Shown here in pieces: positions 1-6,699 of a stretch of 8,726 nt of DNA (position 1 is the first letter of the stretch; every line of letters begins with the position of its first letter). The notes beneath the pieces were generated by a model, which was given only the letters and a program-made list of their open reading frames with translations, had not been told where the DNA came from and did no database searches. The position numbers and the translations under genes are program-made. Source of the DNA: Pseudomonadota bacterium (GTDB lineage: Bacteria > Pseudomonadota > Gammaproteobacteria > Burkholderiales > Burkholderiaceae_B); contig JAJYRX010000052.1 in assembly GCA_021793875.1 (NCBI GenBank), positions 1-8,726 of the forward strand, read 5' to 3'.

Positions 1-6
1 TAGAGC

Positions 7-2283
7 ATGAGATTTTATAAACCAAATAGTAGTGCAGTCTTATTACTCGCAACAGTTGTTACCGCAACATACGCACAGGCCGCAAATAAGGCAACCATTA
101 CACAGTTAGATGAGATTACTGTACATGGTCATAAGCAGGTATTAAGCAATAATCTAGGGTCATCCACTATTGATATGCACAATATGCAGCAACGTAGTAT
201 TAACAATTGGATGGACTTCTCAAAAAGAGGTAATGCTTCAGTAAACTTTAACCGCCAAAACAATAGTGTAAATGTGAGAGGAATGGATTCTGACCGGGTT
301 GTAACCCGCCTGGATGGTGTTCCCCTACCCTGGATAAATGACGGAGCCCGAGGGGTACAAGGTGGCCTTAACACCATATCTTTTGATACTCTGGAAGAAA
401 TAATATTTTTGGGTAATGCCAACGCCAATCGTTCTGGATCAGTCACCGGTGGCCTAGACCTAAGAACTTTGTCACCACACAACTTAATTACTAAAGATAA
501 AAAATACGGTGCAATAGTTCATACAGGCTATGACAACGCAGACAGAAGTCGAAGTGCCACGGCCACAATATTCGGGCATATTGGCACTACAGATACGCGA
601 TGGTTATTACAAGCAGGAACAAAGCATGGAAACGAATTGAAAAACATGGGTGAACAGGGTGGCCACGGCCCCGAACGAACAAAAACCAACCCCCAACGTT
701 ACAAGCAAAGCTCATTACTATTAAAATTAGAGCATGACATAAACTCTAATCATAGATTGGAGGCAAGCGGTGAATACTTTCGTAACACAGCTACTATACA
801 AAACCTCCGAGACCAGGGACCGGGAACAAGCTTTCTAAAAAATAAAAATATAGGCAAAGAAATTGTTAAACGTAACCGCCTGCTATTGGGCTATCAATAT
901 AATGGCAATGATCCGCTAGGCATAATCAATAATGGTTATATAAGAACCTGGTGGCAAAAAGTTCAATTAGAAGGTAGTCAAAACGCATATAGATTATCTG
1001 ATGCTCGTGGAAACATCATTCCTGGAGACCCTTTCCTATATAAATTTCCCTTCGGTACCTATGTAAGGGAAAACACAATTAGCGAAAGCAGTAATGGCCT
1101 CACAACAGAATGGAGCGGCTATGCTCAACAAACAGCGTTACTACATAACTGGTCTGTTGGCGGTGATTGGTATAGGAGTCAGACCAAGCAGTCATCAAGT
1201 GGCTTAGATAACTGCCCAAAAACATCCCCTCATATGCCTGCTCCTTTTGGGCCACGTACGTGCGATCTATTACATACCGGTCAATCTGACATGCCTAGAG
1301 TTGATGGCAAACACTTAGCTTTATGGGCACAGGACGATGTAATGTGGGGAGAAGGCCGTTACTCAATAACACCAGGACTTAGGTTCGATAGCTACGAATA
1401 CACACCAAAAGGCGATTCAAACTACTCTCGGAACCCAAATGCCAATATAAATCAACTATCTAAGAACCAAGCTAATCGTTTCTCACCTTCTGTAAAAGCC
1501 ACTTTCAACCCAAACGATAGTATATCTATTTACGCAAGTTACTCTTACGGGTTTAAAGCACCAAACCCCTCACAGCTATATCTAAATTATGGTGCACCTG
1601 GCACATATCTAAATGTTGGTAATCCCGATTTAAAACCCGAAATAAGTCGCGGACTAGAAGTAGGGTTAGTTGCAGAAACCAGCAAAGCAAGGGGTACTCT
1701 GCGTTTATTCCACAACAAATATAGAGACTTTATTGATACCGCTTATCAAGTAAAACCGGGCGACAATAATTGGAATAACATTTGGAGCGGCCAATATCCT
1801 ATGGGGGTTACCATGTCCGTTAACAGAGCTAGGGTTCGTATTTATGGTGCCGAGCTCAGTGGAGAATGGGAAATAAATCCAAACTGGTATAGCCGAGCCA
1901 GCATAGCATGGACACGAGGAAAAGATACCAGCACTAACCGTCCTTTAAATACAATTGCCCCATTAAAAACTCACCTGGCAGCTGGTTATAAACAACAGTC
2001 GTGGGGCGCAGAAGCTCAAGTAACCTTGGCGGCACGACGCTCTAGAGTAGAAACCTCAGACTCTGATTTCAAAGCGCCGGGGTACGGCATAACCGACCTA
2101 GCCTTATGGTGGACTCCCCCATCCGTTAAAGGCTTAAAACTACAAGCGGGCGTTTACAACATGTTCAATAAAAAGTACTGGGATGCCTTAAACGTACCCA
2201 ATAGCGGTAGAGGATTGGCTCCCGTGGACTATTACACAGAGCCGGGACGCTCGTTTAGATTAGCAGTAAGTTATTCATTTTAA
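7..2283 (+). CDS. hmuR: TonB-dependent outer-membrane heme/hemoprotein receptor
   Basis: Takes up heme, or heme from host or environmental hemoproteins, across the outer membrane using TonB energy. The 758-residue protein starts with a signal peptide (about residues 1-25, cleavage after AQA), followed by a TonB-box-like segment (DEITVHG, 35-41). The plug domain runs to about residue 155 and includes NVRGMDSDRV and RLDGVPLP. The rest is a beta barrel ending in a terminal Phe, as expected for BAM-assembled barrels. The heme-receptor signature pair is present as FKAP (516-519) and NPDL (539-542), and the last strands carry a YNMFNKKYW motif typical of heme receptors. Between the signature motifs there is no His but several Tyr (525, 528, 534). 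Cys403 and Cys419 bracket a short loop. Only six bases precede the ATG, so its ribosome site and any promoter are mostly outside the window. It is the first gene of an R-S-T-U-V cluster. The family is clear; hemoglobin versus free heme as substrate cannot be told. Confidence 0.93.
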   Translation: MRFYKPNSSAVLLLATVVTATYAQAANKATITQLDEITVHGHKQVLSNNLGSSTIDMHNMQQRSINNWMDFSKRGNASVNFNRQNNSVNVRGMDSDRVVTRLDGVPLPWINDGARGVQGGLNTISFDTLEEIIFLGNANANRSGSVTGGLDLRTLSPHNLITKDKKYGAIVHTGYDNADRSRSATATIFGHIGTTDTRWLLQAGTKHGNELKNMGEQGGHGPERTKTNPQRYKQSSLLLKLEHDINSNHRLEASGEYFRNTATIQNLRDQGPGTSFLKNKNIGKEIVKRNRLLLGYQYNGNDPLGIINNGYIRTWWQKVQLEGSQNAYRLSDARGNIIPGDPFLYKFPFGTYVRENTISESSNGLTTEWSGYAQQTALLHNWSVGGDWYRSQTKQSSSGLDNCPKTSPHMPAPFGPRTCDLLHTGQSDMPRVDGKHLALWAQDDVMWGEGRYSITPGLRFDSYEYTPKGDSNYSRNPNANINQLSKNQANRFSPSVKATFNPNDSISIYASYSYGFKAPNPSQLYLNYGAPGTYLNVGNPDLKPEISRGLEVGLVAETSKARGTLRLFHNKYRDFIDTAYQVKPGDNNWNNIWSGQYPMGVTMSVNRARVRIYGAELSGEWEINPNWYSRASIAWTRGKDTSTNRPLNTIAPLKTHLAAGYKQQSWGAEAQVTLAARRSRVETSDSDFKAPGYGITDLALWWTPPSVKGLKLQAGVYNMFNKKYWDALNVPNSGRGLAPVDYYTEPGRSFRLAVSYSF

Positions 2284-2291
2284 TTATTAGG

Positions 2292-2310
2292 AATAGAACT
2301 CATTATCATT
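2292..2310 (+). promoter_or_regulatory. Possible Fur box between hmuR and hmuS
   Basis: The stretch AACTCATTATCATT contains a complete right half (ATTATCA, 2302-2308) of the 7-1-7 Fur consensus TGATAATnATTATCA. The left half matches only about 3 of 7 bases. Its position 9 bp after the hmuR stop and upstream of a clear hmuS ribosome site suggests iron control of an internal promoter. I could not identify a convincing -10/-35 pair next to it. Binding is inferred, not shown. Confidence 0.35.
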
Positions 2311-2366
2311 CGTATTTTTATTAAATCAAACAAATCAGAAATACTCCCTGATGCAAATAACTTTAG

Positions 2367-2380
2367 AAGGAAGAATTATG
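2367..2380 (+). promoter_or_regulatory. Ribosome binding site that decides the hmuS start
   Basis: AAGGAAG followed by AATT and ATG (2378-2380) gives a strong Shine-Dalgarno core (AGGA, 2368-2371) six bases before this ATG. The in-frame ATG at 2351 has no such site and would add nine residues with no family counterpart, so the downstream ATG is preferred. Confidence 0.75.
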
Positions 2381-3424
2381 AGCCTAGTTAATAACTGCCA
2401 AGCATTCAAACTTCGTACGGAATACGCTCAATTTCATAAGAACAACCCAAATGTTCGAATTCGAACAGCCGCACACGCATTAGGCGTCAGCGAACTTGAG
2501 TTAGTTGCAGCATCCGCAGGCACAATTAGCTCCACTCCTCTACGCGGACCAGTACAAGATATTTTAAAACTGCTTGGATCACTTGAAAGAGTCATGGCAC
2601 TTAGTAGAAATGATTGGGCTGTTCATGAACGATACGGAAAGTATGAAGATGTTCATGCGGGCAATACTATGGGAATAGCTTTAGGCGCAGATATTGATCT
2701 TCGTTTTTTCTTTAAACATTGGGGAACTGCTTGGGCCGTTAGTGACCAAGGTAGACGTAGCATTCAATTTTTTGACACTGGTGGCACTGCAATACACAAA
2801 GTTTTTTGCACAGAAGAAACTAACGTAGAAGCATACGACAAGTTAGTTAACCAATTTACTGACTACGATGCCCCTTGGCCCGTAATTGTGGCTATTGACT
2901 CGGATAACCACAACCTAGCTAATGTAGCCCCCCAAGAGTTACGTAAGCGATGGATGGACATGAACGACATACATCAATTTCACCGAATACTGAAAGATCT
3001 TAATGTTTCTCGACTAACCGCTTTCAGAGGTGCCGGTAAGGATCTTGCCCAAAGGGTAGACAATGAAGTGGTAGAAAAGGTTCTCGAGTCTGTAGTTCAG
3101 AAACGAATTCCTTTAATGTGTTTTGTTGGTAATACAGGTATCGTTCAAATTCACTCTGGAACCATACAAAGATTATTACGAACAGGTCCGTGGCTAAACA
3201 TTCTTGACCCCATATTTAACTTGCATCTAGACACAACAGCCATTAAGCAAAGTTGGTTAGTTAGTAGACCGACATCTGACGGATGGGTAACATCTCTTGA
3301 ATGTTTTGCCGCAAGTGGCGACCTGATTGTGCAATTTTTTGGAGCACGCAAACCTGGAAATCCAGAACTAAAAGAATGGCGTGATCTGCTTAGCAGTCAC
3401 GCAATTGATAAGCTTGCAGCTTAA
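2378..3424 (+). CDS. hmuS: Cytoplasmic heme-binding/heme-degrading protein, HemS/HmuS/ChuS family
   Basis: Receives heme delivered by the HmuUV transporter; family members act as heme traffickers or degrade heme to release iron. With the start at 2378 the protein has 348 residues, close to HemS and ChuS (about 340-355). It shows the family's two-repeat layout. The N half holds GNTMGIALGADIDLRFFFKHW, with the Arg of LRFF matching the conserved heme-propionate Arg. The C half holds MNDIHQF, whose His (residue 199) matches the axial heme ligand of HemS/ChuS, and then FVGNTGIVQIHSG and GPWLNILDPIFNLHL. The ending VTSLECF...QFFGARKPG is also family-typical. The start is set by the strong ribosome site at 2367-2373. 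An in-frame ATG at 2351 would give 357 residues. It lies 94 bp after hmuR and 30 bp before hmuT. Whether it cleaves heme or only binds it cannot be read from sequence. Confidence 0.93.
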   Translation: MSLVNNCQAFKLRTEYAQFHKNNPNVRIRTAAHALGVSELELVAASAGTISSTPLRGPVQDILKLLGSLERVMALSRNDWAVHERYGKYEDVHAGNTMGIALGADIDLRFFFKHWGTAWAVSDQGRRSIQFFDTGGTAIHKVFCTEETNVEAYDKLVNQFTDYDAPWPVIVAIDSDNHNLANVAPQELRKRWMDMNDIHQFHRILKDLNVSRLTAFRGAGKDLAQRVDNEVVEKVLESVVQKRIPLMCFVGNTGIVQIHSGTIQRLLRTGPWLNILDPIFNLHLDTTAIKQSWLVSRPTSDGWVTSLECFAASGDLIVQFFGARKPGNPELKEWRDLLSSHAIDKLAA

Positions 3425-3440
3425 GACCAACTACTTAATC

Positions 3441-3453
3441 ACTAGGCTGCCTA
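3441..3453 (+). repeat. Near-palindromic 13-bp repeat, copy 1, overlapping the hmuT ribosome site
   Basis: ACTAGGCTGCCTA ends one base before the hmuT ATG (3455). The same 13 bases recur exactly 200 bp downstream at 3641. The sequence is near-symmetric around the central T (ACTAGGC-T-GCCTA). It contains the only AGG that could serve as the hmuT Shine-Dalgarno core, so a short TAGG/CCTA hairpin could mask it. Length alone does not exclude chance. Confidence 0.4.
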
Positions 3454-3454
3454 T

Positions 3455-4312
3455 ATGCTAAAAAAAGTATATGTATTCTGCGTTGGTCTTACATTTATAT
3501 GTGCCTCTTATAAGGCCTGTGCTTCCCAATACGAGAAAGTTATTTCATTAGGAGGCGCGGTAACAGAGGTTATATATGCTCTTGGTCAGGAAAAATACCT
3601 AGTAGGAACTGACATATCAAGCGTACATCCAAAAGAAGCTACTAGGCTGCCTAGTGTAGGCTACTACCGCAATCTGCCCTTAGAAGGTCTTATTAAGCTG
3701 AACCCAGATATCATATTGGCTTCAGAACATGCAGGTCCAAAGTACGTATTAGATAAGCTTAAAAGTATTGGCGTAAAAATTGAAATAATTGATGATAAAC
3801 CCACTGTGCGCTCATTATCCAATCGTATCAATCAGATAGCTGAAATATTCGACACTCCAAATAAAGGAAATAAGCTAAAAGATAAGATACAAAACGATAT
3901 AGCTTCTAATAGTCAACCAGGCAAGCATGTAAGAGCATTAGTTTTAATGGTGCATAGTAATCAGACACTTGCTGCCGGCTCAAACACAGCGCCTGATCTA
4001 CTATTACAGTTATCTGGCATGCAAAACATACTTAAGCAAAAAAATGGTTATGTACGAATTTCTGACGAGTCACTCGCTGCCCTTGCACCAGACATAATAA
4101 TTTTGACGGGCAGCGGAAACCCTAGCAACACAAGTCGACCCGGAATACAGTTAACGCCTGCAGCACAAAATAATAATATCGCTACGGTGGATTCACTTCT
4201 AATGCTTAGTATAGGGCCCAGAATTGGAGAAAGCCTTTCTATACTTCGTAAGTTACGCAACACCGTCTTATTACAAAACAGTTGTCACAAGCCCAATAAA
4301 ACATCAGCCTGA
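3455..4312 (+). CDS. hmuT: Periplasmic heme-binding protein of heme ABC transporter
   Basis: Captures heme in the periplasm and hands it to the HmuUV permease. The 285-residue protein opens with a signal peptide (about 1-23, cleavage after ACA). It then has the cluster A-2 substrate-binding fold typical of heme and siderophore carriers: VISLGGAVTEVIYALG (29-44), VGYYRNLPLEGL (68-79), NPDIILASEHAGP (83-95), LAAGSNTAPDLLLQLSG (172-188) and LAALAPDIIILT (207-218). Tyr70 in the VGY motif and His167 in LVLMVHS match by motif the Tyr/His heme ligands I recall for Yersinia HmuT. The C-terminal tail (about 272-285, QNSCHKPNKTSA) extends past the usual end. The start ATG has only a weak ribosome site (AGG, 3444-3446), which sits inside a near-palindromic repeat. 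It lies 30 bp after hmuS and 14 bp before hmuU. Confidence 0.92.
   Translation: MLKKVYVFCVGLTFICASYKACASQYEKVISLGGAVTEVIYALGQEKYLVGTDISSVHPKEATRLPSVGYYRNLPLEGLIKLNPDIILASEHAGPKYVLDKLKSIGVKIEIIDDKPTVRSLSNRINQIAEIFDTPNKGNKLKDKIQNDIASNSQPGKHVRALVLMVHSNQTLAAGSNTAPDLLLQLSGMQNILKQKNGYVRISDESLAALAPDIIILTGSGNPSNTSRPGIQLTPAAQNNNIATVDSLLMLSIGPRIGESLSILRKLRNTVLLQNSCHKPNKTSA
3641..3655 (+). repeat. Perfect 15-bp dyad, copy 2 of the repeat, inside hmuT
   Basis: ACTAGGCTGCCTAGT is a perfect palindrome around a central T (7-1-7). Its first 13 bases equal the repeat at 3441-3453. It encodes residues around TRLPSV of HmuT, so coding constraint may explain it. A DNA-binding protein site is possible but unproven. 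Confidence 0.35.
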
Positions 4313-4326
4313 GTTACGTCTAAGCC

Positions 4327-5340
4327 ATGAACGTGTTCTCTTCCAATGCTTTTAAGTCAACACCCAAACAAACATATACCGTACTAATACTCTCATTAAT
4401 AGTGACCATTGTTGGTGCGAGTTCTGGTGGTGCAATTTCAATTCCGGTATCAAAATTGATAACACTATTGTTTGGGGTAACAACTTCTGAAGAAGAACTA
4501 ATTTCACGAATTTTGATAGATATACGTGTTCCACGCGTTTTGTTTGCATGCCTTAACGGAGCAGCGTTAGCAGTCACTGGTGCCACCATGCAGGCACTGT
4601 TCCGAAACCCATTGGCCGAGCCTGGTCTAGTAGGGATATCATCCGGCGCAGCCTTAGGTGCTGTTATTGCAATTGTTCTAACCTCTGGTGGGTTTTTAAT
4701 GACCTCAAGCGCCGCATTCATAGGCAGCCTGCTTGCAACTTTACTTGCCTACCATATGGGCAAGAGATTCTATGGGGTTTCGGGATTGCTCTTATCTGGG
4801 ATTGCAATCAATACAATAGCAGGCAGCACGATTGGACTCTTAACAACAATAGCTGACGACAACCAATTACGTGATCTAACTTTCTGGAGTATGGGTAGTC
4901 TTGCTGGTGGCTCATGGCAGACTCTTATACTTATGGCTCCACTAGTGCTTACCCTTATGGTCTTGTTGTGCAGTCAGTGGAAAGTAATGAACGGACTACT
5001 TCTGGGTGAGCGCGAAGCAAGTCACCTTGGATTTCAAATTACCGTCACTCGCAGACGACTTATAGTTTTAACTGCATTAATTGTGGGTCCACTTGTAGCA
5101 ATAACCGGAGGAATTGGGTTTCTGGGGTTAGTTGTTCCTCATTTAATGCGCATGATTATTGGTGCGAACCATCGTTACCTACTTCCGGCATGTGCGATTG
5201 CGGGTGCTCTTATATTAACAATGGCAGATCTACTGGCTCGTATTGTCATTACACCGGCCGAGCTACCAATTGGGCTAGTAACAAGTCTTATTGGCGGGCC
5301 ATTTTTCTTCTGGATGCTTGTAAAAGTAAGATCAGGTTAA
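4327..5340 (+). CDS. hmuU: Heme ABC transporter inner-membrane permease (FecCD family)
   Basis: Forms the membrane channel, as a dimer, through which heme passes from HmuT into the cytoplasm. The 337 residues match the usual FecCD/BtuC-type length and hydrophobic pattern of about ten membrane helices. Family motifs run in order: IRVPRVL (66-72), GATMQALFRNPLAEPGLVGISSGA (85-108), FWSMGSL, GEREASHLGF (the cytoplasmic coupling region facing the ATPase), GGIGFLGLVVPHLMR, and the C-terminal ELPIGLVTSLIGGPFFFWML. It sits 14 bp after hmuT and 6 bp before hmuV, so the three genes are almost surely co-transcribed. No strong Shine-Dalgarno sequence precedes the ATG, and translation may be coupled to hmuT. 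Substrate assignment to heme rather than siderophore or cobalamin rests on the hmuR/hmuS/hmuT neighbours. Confidence 0.93.
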   Translation: MNVFSSNAFKSTPKQTYTVLILSLIVTIVGASSGGAISIPVSKLITLLFGVTTSEEELISRILIDIRVPRVLFACLNGAALAVTGATMQALFRNPLAEPGLVGISSGAALGAVIAIVLTSGGFLMTSSAAFIGSLLATLLAYHMGKRFYGVSGLLLSGIAINTIAGSTIGLLTTIADDNQLRDLTFWSMGSLAGGSWQTLILMAPLVLTLMVLLCSQWKVMNGLLLGEREASHLGFQITVTRRRLIVLTALIVGPLVAITGGIGFLGLVVPHLMRMIIGANHRYLLPACAIAGALILTMADLLARIVITPAELPIGLVTSLIGGPFFFWMLVKVRSG

Positions 5341-5346
5341 GTCGTA

Positions 5347-6135
5347 ATGTATTGTTTTTGTTCCAATAAGACTAATTTCTCACGCAACAACAAAACTATT
5401 CTAAACGATATTTCCCTTTCTATATTTAATGGTGAGGTTCTTTGTCTGCTAGGCGCCAACGGATCGGGTAAGTCAACATTTTTATCTATACTTGCAGGTG
5501 AGTTAGAAGCCAGAGGAGCTGTTACCATTAACGGTCATGCGTTGGAAAAGATAGGCGTGAAACAGCAAGCATGTTATAGAGCTGTTGTGCCTCAGAAGCC
5601 AAGCCTGGAATTCGATCTTGAGGTAAGTGAAGTTGTTGCTATGGGCGCCTACCCTTTCCCTAACCTTAAAAAAAATGAGATTGATATCCTGTGTAATGAA
5701 GCGATGGATAAAGCCAAGATAGACTTTTTATCTAAGCGAAGATACATGGAGCTTTCTGGCGGTGAACAGCAACGAGTTCATTATGCTCGCGCTATTTTGC
5801 AGCTGCTAGGTGGGCTGCACTCCAGAAAAGAGTCAAGCTATTTATTGCTTGATGAGCCAACCTCAAGCCTTGACCCTTTGCATCAACATACGCTTCTAAA
5901 CAGTGTTAATGAGTTATCAAAAAATCATAATATAGGCGTGCTCACCGTACTGCATGATGTGAATTTAGCAGCTCTATACAGTGATCGAATAGCTTTATTA
6001 AGTCAGGGGGAAATATTATCTTATGGCACGCCTTTTGAGGTTTTGACACCTGATAACCTTGACAAGGTGTACGGTATAAGCGCACACGTTATGACTCACC
6101 CTAAGTGCAATAAACCCTTAGTTATTTTCGGCTAG
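5347..6135 (+). CDS. hmuV: Heme ABC transporter ATP-binding subunit
   Basis: Hydrolyses ATP to drive heme import through HmuU. All ABC ATPase motifs are intact in the 262 residues: Walker A GANGSGKST (36-44), Q-loop Gln83 in VVPQKP, signature LSGGEQQR (136-143), Walker B YLLLDEPTSSLD (165-176), and switch His203 in VLHDVNLAA. The length and the LLLDEPTSSLDPLHQ region fit the HmuV branch of the FecE-like importers. The start lies 6 bp after the hmuU stop; an AGG at 5334-5336 inside the end of hmuU may serve as ribosome site, implying coupling. The N-terminus (MYCFCSNKTNFSRNNK) is a little unusual, with two Cys in the first five residues. Last gene of the operon; it converges on ssrA with only 33 bp between. 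Confidence 0.94.
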   Translation: MYCFCSNKTNFSRNNKTILNDISLSIFNGEVLCLLGANGSGKSTFLSILAGELEARGAVTINGHALEKIGVKQQACYRAVVPQKPSLEFDLEVSEVVAMGAYPFPNLKKNEIDILCNEAMDKAKIDFLSKRRYMELSGGEQQRVHYARAILQLLGGLHSRKESSYLLLDEPTSSLDPLHQHTLLNSVNELSKNHNIGVLTVLHDVNLAALYSDRIALLSQGEILSYGTPFEVLTPDNLDKVYGISAHVMTHPKCNKPLVIFG

Positions 6136-6168
6136 CAATGTGATTGTTATTTAACGAACAGGTTTATA

Positions 6169-6537
6169 TGGTGGAGCCGGGGGGAATTGAACCCCCGTCC
6201 GCAAGCCCTCCGCAGGCAGTTCTACATGTTTAGTTGGTTTACTTTAAGTTTTAACCTTGGAGCGTGCCAACCAACTGGCCCTTCCTTGGCGATTCACGTC
6301 GAGTTTTAAGATTTAACAGAGTGACCCAGTTAAATCCGATTCTTTGTATCTGACGCTGCTGTGGTTTTACCCACCCAACCCAAAGACAAATTGGTGCAGC
6401 GGCTCGCCGTTAATTAAGCGGCAAGAGCGAAACGCTCATCGTTGGCGTTTATAGTTTTCCAGCTGGATTTACGAGCTTACTGGTGCTCGACATGCCCTGC
6501 TCTGTTTCGCGACCCACGTCGAAGCCATGTCGGCCCC
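6169..6537 (-). ncRNA. ssrA: Transfer-messenger RNA (tmRNA)
   Basis: Rescues stalled ribosomes by acting first as an alanine tRNA and then as a short mRNA that adds a degradation tag. Read on the - strand it begins GGGGCCGACATGGCTTCGAC and ends GGCTCCACCA, so CCA is encoded. The 7-bp acceptor stem pairs GGGGCCG with CGGCTCC and includes the G3-U wobble used by alanyl-tRNA synthetase. The T arm has GGGGG / TTCAATT / CCCCC. A resume frame at 6446-6414 encodes ANDERFALAA and stops at TAA. At 369 nt it is about the length of the E. coli molecule (363). It is a one-piece type, with no permutation. No clear intrinsic terminator follows the 3' end. SmpB, its protein partner, is not in the window. 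Confidence 0.97.
6414..6446 (-). other. tmRNA proteolysis-tag reading frame
   Basis: The resume codon is GCC (6444-6446) and the frame reads A-N-D-E-R-F-A-L-A-A then TAA (6414-6416), with another stop-like TTAA following. With the tRNA-borne alanine the added tag is AANDERFALAA. The ALAA tail is the standard ClpXP/ClpAP recognition end. The bases just upstream (AAAACTATAAAC) resemble the element that sets the resume frame in other tmRNAs. Confidence 0.9.
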
Positions 6538-6699
6538 ATAATCGCTTACAGCTAATTCAGTATAGCAGACAGCACCTTTTTTACAATCTTTCTGAGTGAT
6601 AAATTATTTATTAATGATAAACTGTGCTGCGCTGCACCATAACGCCGTAAATAAACCGGTTTTATTAACAGAATATTTTTAGCGCCAAATTATACGTAT
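6538..6699. other. Divergent intergenic region between ssrA and sstT
   Basis: This AT-rich 162-bp gap holds the ssrA promoter on the - strand. On the + side I see a TGATAAA pair (6597-6603 and 6615-6621, 18 bp apart) and a perfect 10-bp palindrome AAACCGGTTT (6653-6662), which could be an operator for sstT. No convincing sstT promoter or Shine-Dalgarno sequence was found. No gene is visible here. Confidence 0.5.
6559..6586 (-). promoter_or_regulatory. Probable ssrA promoter with extended -10
   Basis: On the - strand, TTGTAA (6581-6586) and TATACT (6559-6564) are separated by 16 bp. A TG lies one base before the -10 (TGCTATACT), making an extended -10 element. This would start transcription near 6552, leaving about 15 bases of 5' leader for RNase P to remove before the mature end at 6537. 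Confidence 0.6.

Noticed and set aside
2351..2353. Upstream ATG as the start of hmuS
   Set aside because: It has no ribosome site, while ATG 2378 has AAGGAAG at good spacing and gives the family's usual N-terminus.
4320..4721. Long antisense open frame opposite hmuU (and similar ones opposite hmuR, hmuT and sstT)
   Set aside because: Each lies wholly within a well-supported gene on the other strand, has no recognisable motif and no ribosome site.
6134..6148. Terminator hairpin AGCAAT-GTG-ATTGTT after hmuV
   Set aside because: The stem is six AU-rich pairs including a G-U, and it is not followed by a real T run. Too weak to call.
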